Shown: in pieces, positions 59,937-64,000 of the stretch
Layout: each line of letters begins with the position of its first letter
Position numbering within the stretch: the first letter of the stretch is position 1
Notes under the pieces: generated by a model
The model's database searches: none
Told to the model about the DNA's origin: nothing
What the model saw: the letters and a program-made list of their open reading frames with translations, nothing else
Program-made: the position numbers and the translations under genes
DNA from: Sphingobium_A sp965228065
GTDB taxonomy: Bacteria > Pseudomonadota > Alphaproteobacteria > Sphingomonadales > Sphingomonadaceae
Direction: 5' to 3'
DNA length: 64,000 nucleotides
Assembly: GCA_965228065.1 (NCBI GenBank)
Contig: OZ245788.1
Span: 3,286,001-3,350,000, forward strand

Positions 59937-61048
59937 TGGCGCGGCGCCTGCCGCTGGAGGGCATCACCGTCGTCGCTGTCGAGCAGGCAGTCGCGGCGCC
60001 GTTCTGCACCTCCCGTCTCGCCGACGCTGGAGCGCACGTGATCAAGATCGAGCGACCGGAAGGCGATTTTGCGCGGGGCTACGATGCTGTCGCCAAGGGA
60101 CAGAGCAGCTATTTCGTATGGCTCAATCGAGGCAAGGAGTCGCTGGTCCTCGACCTCGCCAGCACGGAAGGGCAGGAGCGCTTCGCTGCGCTGGTCGCCG
60201 AGGCCGATGTGCTCGTGCAGAATCTGAAGCCGGGCGCGCTCGCGCGGATGGGGTTCGGCCCGGAGGAACTGCTCGCGCGGCATCCGCGGCTCATCATGTG
60301 CTCGATCAGCGGCTATGGCGATGCCGGGCCGCTTGCCCAGCGAAAAGCCTATGACCTTCTGATACAGGCGGAGTCTGGTCTCGCATCGGTGACCGGCGGG
60401 CCGGACGCTCCGGCGCGTGTCGGTACGTCGATCGTCGATATCGCGACTGGCGCGACCGCCCATGCCGCTATTCTTGAAGCGCTGGTCGGCCGCGCTCATA
60501 GCGGTGAGGGCGCCGATATCCGCATTTCCATGTTCGATGTCATGGCTGACTGGCTGACCGTGCCGTTGCTGCATCACGAAGGCGGCAAGTCGCCGCAGCG
60601 GATCGGCCTCGCCCATCCTTCGATCGCACCTTACGGCGTTTTCGAGACGCGAGACGGCAAGTCGATTCTGCTATCGATCCAAAGTGAGCGGGAGTGGAAG
60701 GCTTTTTCCGCGAGCTTTATCGGCGACCCCGCGCTCGCCCGCGATGCACGATTTGTGACGAACGTTGAACGAGTCGCGAATCGCGCTGTGGTCGATGCGC
60801 TGGTGTCGGCGAAGTTCGCGGAACTCGACGAAGCTGTTGCGCGGGAGCGTTTGATGGCGGCGGATGTCGCCTTTGCCAGCGTCAACGATATGGCAGCATT
60901 GTCCACGCATGCACATCTCCGCCGCATCGTGGTGGAGACGCCGGCCGGACCGGTCACCTATCCGGCGCCAGCGCCGATCGTGGCGGGCGAGCAGCGGCAT
61001 TATGGTGCAGTGCCGGCGCTCGGCGCGGGCGTGGGGCGTCAAGGATGA
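59936..61048 (+). CDS. CaiB/BaiF (class III) CoA-transferase family protein
   Basis: A 370-residue CaiB/BaiF-fold protein: LPLEGITVVAVEQAVAAPFCTSRLADAGAHVIKIERPEGDFARGYD, FVWLNRGKESLVLDL, and a CoA/active-site region LLIQAESGLASVTGGPD. At the racemase His position this one reads YDLLIQAESG, which is the CoA-transferase style with an Asp/Glu nucleophile rather than AMACR. It probably moves CoA between acids, activating the substrate for the neighbouring dehydrogenase. Overlaps its neighbours at both ends. Confidence 0.84.
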   Translation: MARRLPLEGITVVAVEQAVAAPFCTSRLADAGAHVIKIERPEGDFARGYDAVAKGQSSYFVWLNRGKESLVLDLASTEGQERFAALVAEADVLVQNLKPGALARMGFGPEELLARHPRLIMCSISGYGDAGPLAQRKAYDLLIQAESGLASVTGGPDAPARVGTSIVDIATGATAHAAILEALVGRAHSGEGADIRISMFDVMADWLTVPLLHHEGGKSPQRIGLAHPSIAPYGVFETRDGKSILLSIQSEREWKAFSASFIGDPALARDARFVTNVERVANRAVVDALVSAKFAELDEAVARERLMAADVAFASVNDMAALSTHAHLRRIVVETPAGPVTYPAPAPIVAGEQRHYGAVPALGAGVGRQG

Positions 61049-61902
61049 GTCCGCAACTGGACATCCTGCATTTGCGGCAGTGGATCGGGCGCGAGGACGT
61101 TGCCGAAGATCTCCTGACGCCGTCTCTCGTGGAGCGGTTCGATGCCACGCTGGAGGGGGGCGGTGATCTGGTGCAGTCAGGCGCGATCGCGCCGAGACTG
61201 ATTCATTTCTGCCTGTGCCAGCCGGCAGTGCCGATGGCAGCGCTCGGCAGCGACGGGCATCCGTCACGTGGAGGATTCCTGCCACCGGTGCCGTTGCCGC
61301 GGCGAATGTGGGCCGGAAGCGAGATCATTTTCCATGACGAGTTACGGGTGGGAGACACCGTCCACCGGCGCTCGCGGATCACTGACGTGACCGCGAAGAC
61401 GGGACGGAGTGGCGTGCTGTGCCTCGTCACCATCGAACACGAAATCTCCACAAGCGGCGTGCTCGCCATCTCGGAACGGCAGACGATCGTCTACCGTGAC
61501 GGGCCAAGTGTCGGGCAAGCAGTGCCGGCGGCGCGGTTGGAGCCTGCGGCCATGGGGGCGGTTGTTGAAACGATCGGTATGTCGTCGACGCTGCTGTTTC
61601 GTTACTCCGCGCTGACCTTCAACGCGCACCGTATCCACTATGACAAACCCTATGCGATGGACACGGAGGGCTATCCCGGTCTGGTCGTTCACGGACCGCT
61701 CCAGGCCAGCTTGCTGATCCAGTTGGCGGCCCGCTGCCGAGGCGGCAGGAGACCGACCAGTTTCGCGTTTCGCGGCGTTTCACCTGCGTTCGAGGGGCAG
61801 CAGCTTGGCCTTCACGCGGGAAATGTCGTGGATAATGGGCTGGAGCTCTGGACCGCGCCTGTCGGCGGTTCGATCGCGATGCAGGCCACGGCGCGTTGGT
61901 AA
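61045..61902 (+). CDS. FAS1-like (HTD2) dehydratase / mesaconyl-type CoA hydratase
   Basis: A 285-residue double-hot-dog protein. The C-terminal half has FRYSALTFNAHRIHYDKPYA followed by GYPGLVVHGPLQASLL, the MaoC/HTD2 hydratase signature with catalytic His. The N-terminal half is FAS1-like (GGFLPPVPLPRRMWAGSEI). Relatives hydrate mesaconyl- or itaconyl-type and other branched enoyl-CoAs. Third gene of the coupled CoA cassette (dehydrogenase, CoA-transferase, hydratase), which together perform an activation, desaturation and hydration sequence. Confidence 0.82.
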   Translation: MSPQLDILHLRQWIGREDVAEDLLTPSLVERFDATLEGGGDLVQSGAIAPRLIHFCLCQPAVPMAALGSDGHPSRGGFLPPVPLPRRMWAGSEIIFHDELRVGDTVHRRSRITDVTAKTGRSGVLCLVTIEHEISTSGVLAISERQTIVYRDGPSVGQAVPAARLEPAAMGAVVETIGMSSTLLFRYSALTFNAHRIHYDKPYAMDTEGYPGLVVHGPLQASLLIQLAARCRGGRRPTSFAFRGVSPAFEGQQLGLHAGNVVDNGLELWTAPVGGSIAMQATARW

Positions 61903-62036
61903 TGCACCTGACCGCGCGTCGCTGCCATAGGCGATCGCAATACTTAGCCTAGCAACTCACCGCTAACAGGCCGCCTCTGCCTGCCTTAGCACGCGTCCAT
62001 TGGACATCGCATGACTGGGCAGAGAGGAACCAAGGC

Positions 62037-62969
62037 ATGAAATTGGTTGGGATGGTGGGCATGTCGCACTCGCCTTCCTGGAATCTCGAAGCGCTGGATG
62101 GCGCACCGAAGCCATATGTCGACGCGGTGTTCCGCGCCCGCGACGATGTCGCGCGCGTCAAGCCAGACGTGCTCGTGGTGTTCGGCCCGGACCATGTCCG
62201 CAATTTCTTCTTCGATCTCATGCCGGCTTTCTGCATCGGCATAGAAAATGTAATCGGGTTCGGCGATTTCGGATCGCCCAAAGGCGACTTGCCCATAAGG
62301 CCCGATCTCGCGACCCATGTCGCCGAGCAGGTCCTCGCGGTTGGTTTCGATCCCGCGCTTTCGTACAAGATGGGCATCGATCATGGCATCAGCCAGCCGA
62401 TCGCTGCGCTGACTCCCGATCTGCGGACTCCGGTCGTTCCGATCATGATCAGCTCGGGCGCCACGCCGCTGCCGACCCTGGCGCGATGCTATGCTTTCGG
62501 ACGAGCGGTGGGCGATGCGATCCGCTCGTTTCCCGGAAAAGGGCGCGCGCTGGTGGTCGGCTCCGGCGGTATGTCGCACTCGCCACCTTCGGTTTCGCCG
62601 TCGGATCCGGCGGTAACCCCGGAGATGCGTGACTATCTGATCAACGGCCGACCGCGCGTGGAGCAATTCAATGCCCAGCGCGAGGAATCCTCGCGCAAGC
62701 GCCGCGAAAGTGGCGGCACCGGACCGATCAACGAAAGCTGGGACCGCTGGCTGTTGTCGTGCATGCGCTCGGCAGATCTTGGCCCAGTGCTCGCGCTCGA
62801 CAACGCCGCTGTACTGGCTGCCGGAGGCATCGGCGGACAGGAAATCCGCTCGTGGATCGCCGCCCTCGGTGCCTGGGGCAGGCCGGCTCATACGGCGGAT
62901 TACGGACCTGTACCCACCTGGATCACTGGAATGGGCTGCATCACTGCTTTCGACGAGGAATGTGCATGA
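62037..62969 (+). CDS. mhpB: 2,3-dihydroxyphenylpropionate 1,2-dioxygenase-like (LigB/class III extradiol, MhpB family)
   Basis: A 310-residue LigB-fold dioxygenase matching MhpB along its length: MSHSPSW (His11), FGPDHVRNFFFDLMPAFCIGIE (His53), DHGISQPI (His116) and GSGGMSHSPP (His181), where His116 and His181 correspond to the MhpB catalytic pair. It cleaves a catechol bearing a side chain next to the hydroxyls. The upstream 61903-62036 gap contains a small palindrome (GTCCATTGGAC at 61995-62005) and no gene. It overlaps the MhpC-like hydrolase start. The side chain of the true substrate is unknown. Confidence 0.85.
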   Translation: MKLVGMVGMSHSPSWNLEALDGAPKPYVDAVFRARDDVARVKPDVLVVFGPDHVRNFFFDLMPAFCIGIENVIGFGDFGSPKGDLPIRPDLATHVAEQVLAVGFDPALSYKMGIDHGISQPIAALTPDLRTPVVPIMISSGATPLPTLARCYAFGRAVGDAIRSFPGKGRALVVGSGGMSHSPPSVSPSDPAVTPEMRDYLINGRPRVEQFNAQREESSRKRRESGGTGPINESWDRWLLSCMRSADLGPVLALDNAAVLAAGGIGGQEIRSWIAALGAWGRPAHTADYGPVPTWITGMGCITAFDEECA

Positions 62970-63850
62970 CCGACGACTATCGCCATCGCAGTATCTGGGG
63001 CCATCTGATGAAGCTCGACTTCTGTCAGAGCTATGTCGACGCGGGCGGCATCCGCACGCGATACATCGACGCCGGACCGAAGGATGCGCCGCCTCTGATC
63101 ATGATCCACGGTACCGGCAGCAGTTGGGAATGCTTCTGCGCCACGCTCGAAAGCCATGCCCGTCATTTCCGCTGCCTCGCGATCGATCTGGCCGGCAGCG
63201 GCTTTAGCGACCGGCCGGACGAACCTTATGAGATTGGCTTCTACGTCAAGCACGTCGTCGCCTTCATGGATGCGCTGGGGATCGACAAGGCGTCGTTCAT
63301 CGGCGTGTCACTCGGCGCCTGGGTGACGAGCCGACTGGTGGTCGATCATCCTGAACGAGTCGAAAAAATCACTCTGCTCGCGCCTTCCGGTCTGATCATC
63401 AACAATGCGACCATGTCTCGCACCAAGTCGGTCCGCAACGCAGCAGTCGACGATCCAAGCTGGGAGAACATCAAGCCGGTGTTCAATTCGATCCTCTACA
63501 AGGAGGAGGATCGCATTCCCGATCTCATACAGCTCCGGCAGGCGATCTATCTCGAGCCGGACATGAAGATGGCGATGGGGCATATTCTCGTCCTGCAGAA
63601 CGAGGAGGTGCGTCGTCGAAATCTGGTGACGGAAGAGGAATGGCGCGAGGTCACGGTGCCAATCTTCATCGTCATCGCGCCCGACGACAACGTTGACTAT
63701 ACCACGACCGGGCGACGCATTGCCGAACTGGCACCTGACGTACGAACGCTAACGATCGAGAAGGTCAAGCACTGGGCGCACTACGAGGCGCCGGAGATCT
63801 TCAATCCGGCCAACCTGGCGTTCCTTCGCGGCGAACCGATGCCCGGTTGA
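62966..63850 (+). CDS. mhpC: Alpha/beta hydrolase, MhpC-like meta-cleavage product hydrolase
   Basis: A 294-residue alpha/beta-hydrolase: oxyanion HGTGSSWECF, nucleophile Ser115 in FIGVSLGAWVTSRLV, Asp in VIAPDDNVDY and His in VKHWAHYEAP. This arrangement and its overlap with the MhpB-like gene fit hydrolysis of the C-C bond of the ring-fission product, releasing a dienoate and an acid. ATG at 62966 follows GAGGAA and overlaps the previous stop by 4 bp. Confidence 0.82.
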   Translation: MTDDYRHRSIWGHLMKLDFCQSYVDAGGIRTRYIDAGPKDAPPLIMIHGTGSSWECFCATLESHARHFRCLAIDLAGSGFSDRPDEPYEIGFYVKHVVAFMDALGIDKASFIGVSLGAWVTSRLVVDHPERVEKITLLAPSGLIINNATMSRTKSVRNAAVDDPSWENIKPVFNSILYKEEDRIPDLIQLRQAIYLEPDMKMAMGHILVLQNEEVRRRNLVTEEEWREVTVPIFIVIAPDDNVDYTTTGRRIAELAPDVRTLTIEKVKHWAHYEAPEIFNPANLAFLRGEPMPG

Positions 63851-63877
63851 GTCGCCGTAAACCTGGAGTTTCATATT

Positions 63878-64000
63878 ATGTCGATCGCGCAAGGCGCTTT
63901 CATCGCCAATGAGGTCGTGCCGGTGACGGGTGGCAGCCGCGTGCCAGTCATCGCCCCCGCCGATGGCGCCATATTCACCGAAATCGACGAGGCTGGGGAG
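63878..64000 (+). CDS. Aldehyde dehydrogenase, partial (runs off the window)
   Basis: The first 41 residues of an ALDH-type protein (FIANEVVPVTGGSRVPVIAP, then DGAIFTEIDEAG), matching the N-terminal sandwich opening of ALDHs. ATG at 63878 follows TGGAG. It is probably co-transcribed with the mhp-like genes and could oxidise a semialdehyde. Catalytic residues lie outside the window. Confidence 0.65.
   Translation, partial: MSIAQGAFIANEVVPVTGGSRVPVIAPADGAIFTEIDEAGE

Noticed and set aside
59936..61048. Second alpha-methylacyl-CoA racemase
   Set aside because: The His position of the racemase catalytic set is not conserved; a CoA-transferase assignment fits better.
1..64000. CRISPR array, tRNA or rRNA genes
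   Set aside because: No regular short repeats with spacers and no tRNA or rRNA sequence were seen on either strand by eye.

Overview
The window is high-GC, densely packed DNA that looks like a catabolic accessory region of a sphingomonad-type alphaproteobacterium (Sphingomonas, Novosphingobium or Sphingobium). This assignment is an inference. It rests on two TonB-dependent receptors embedded among aromatic-degradation genes, many copies of the same catabolic families (CocE/NonD hydrolases, VOC dioxygenases, flavin hydroxylases, SnoaL-like proteins), an AAHS-type aromatic acid transporter, a DUF3489 remnant and an IS6-type transposase scar. I found no rRNA, tRNA or CRISPR array.

Region A (1-27.5 kb) has four CocE/NonD-family serine hydrolases, two of which carry an extra N-terminal domain of about 170 residues. 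Around them are three VOC proteins (two with an intact extradiol iron triad), a fumarylacetoacetate-hydrolase-family enzyme, a malonyl-CoA-synthetase-like ligase, a crotonase, a flavin hydroxylase, an HsaA-like flavin oxygenase, an FMN reductase, a TonB receptor, an MFS carrier and a FadR-type GntR regulator. A GTCAC-type motif recurs at four promoters: before the 4.2-9.2 kb operon, in the divergent 10.8/11.0 kb promoter, before the TonB receptor at 13.4 kb, and before the hydrolase-GntR unit at 23.5 kb. This suggests one coordinated regulon for taking up an aromatic ester or amide, hydrolysing it outside or inside the cell, and cleaving its ring.

Region B (27.6-40.9 kb) is organised around a LysR regulator at 32.9 kb. 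A minus-strand operon encodes a SnoaL-like protein, a metallo-beta-lactamase-fold hydrolase, two flavin hydroxylases and an extradiol dioxygenase. A plus-strand operon encodes a TonB receptor, an FAA-family enzyme, an AAHS carrier, a BKACE enzyme and an amidohydrolase. Both sides share a TACC-N5-GGTA box with extended flanking identity, so the LysR protein probably controls both.

Region C (40.9-42.2 kb) is a scar: unrecognised sequence, a frameshifted DUF3489 gene and a broken IS6-type transposase. It separates Region B from Region D.

Region D (42.2-64.0 kb) has two more LysR genes. It encodes an alpha-methylacyl-CoA racemase with all catalytic residues, GMC alcohol dehydrogenase, aldehyde dehydrogenases, cytochrome P450, Baeyer-Villiger monooxygenase, two acyl-CoA dehydrogenases, a second class III CoA-transferase, a FAS1-like dehydratase, a nitronate-monooxygenase-like flavoprotein, an MhpA-like hydroxylase, and meta-cleavage enzymes (HpaH-, MhpB- and MhpC-like). 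The set fits oxidation of a methyl-branched or cyclic side chain combined with meta ring cleavage. The actual substrate cannot be read from sequence.
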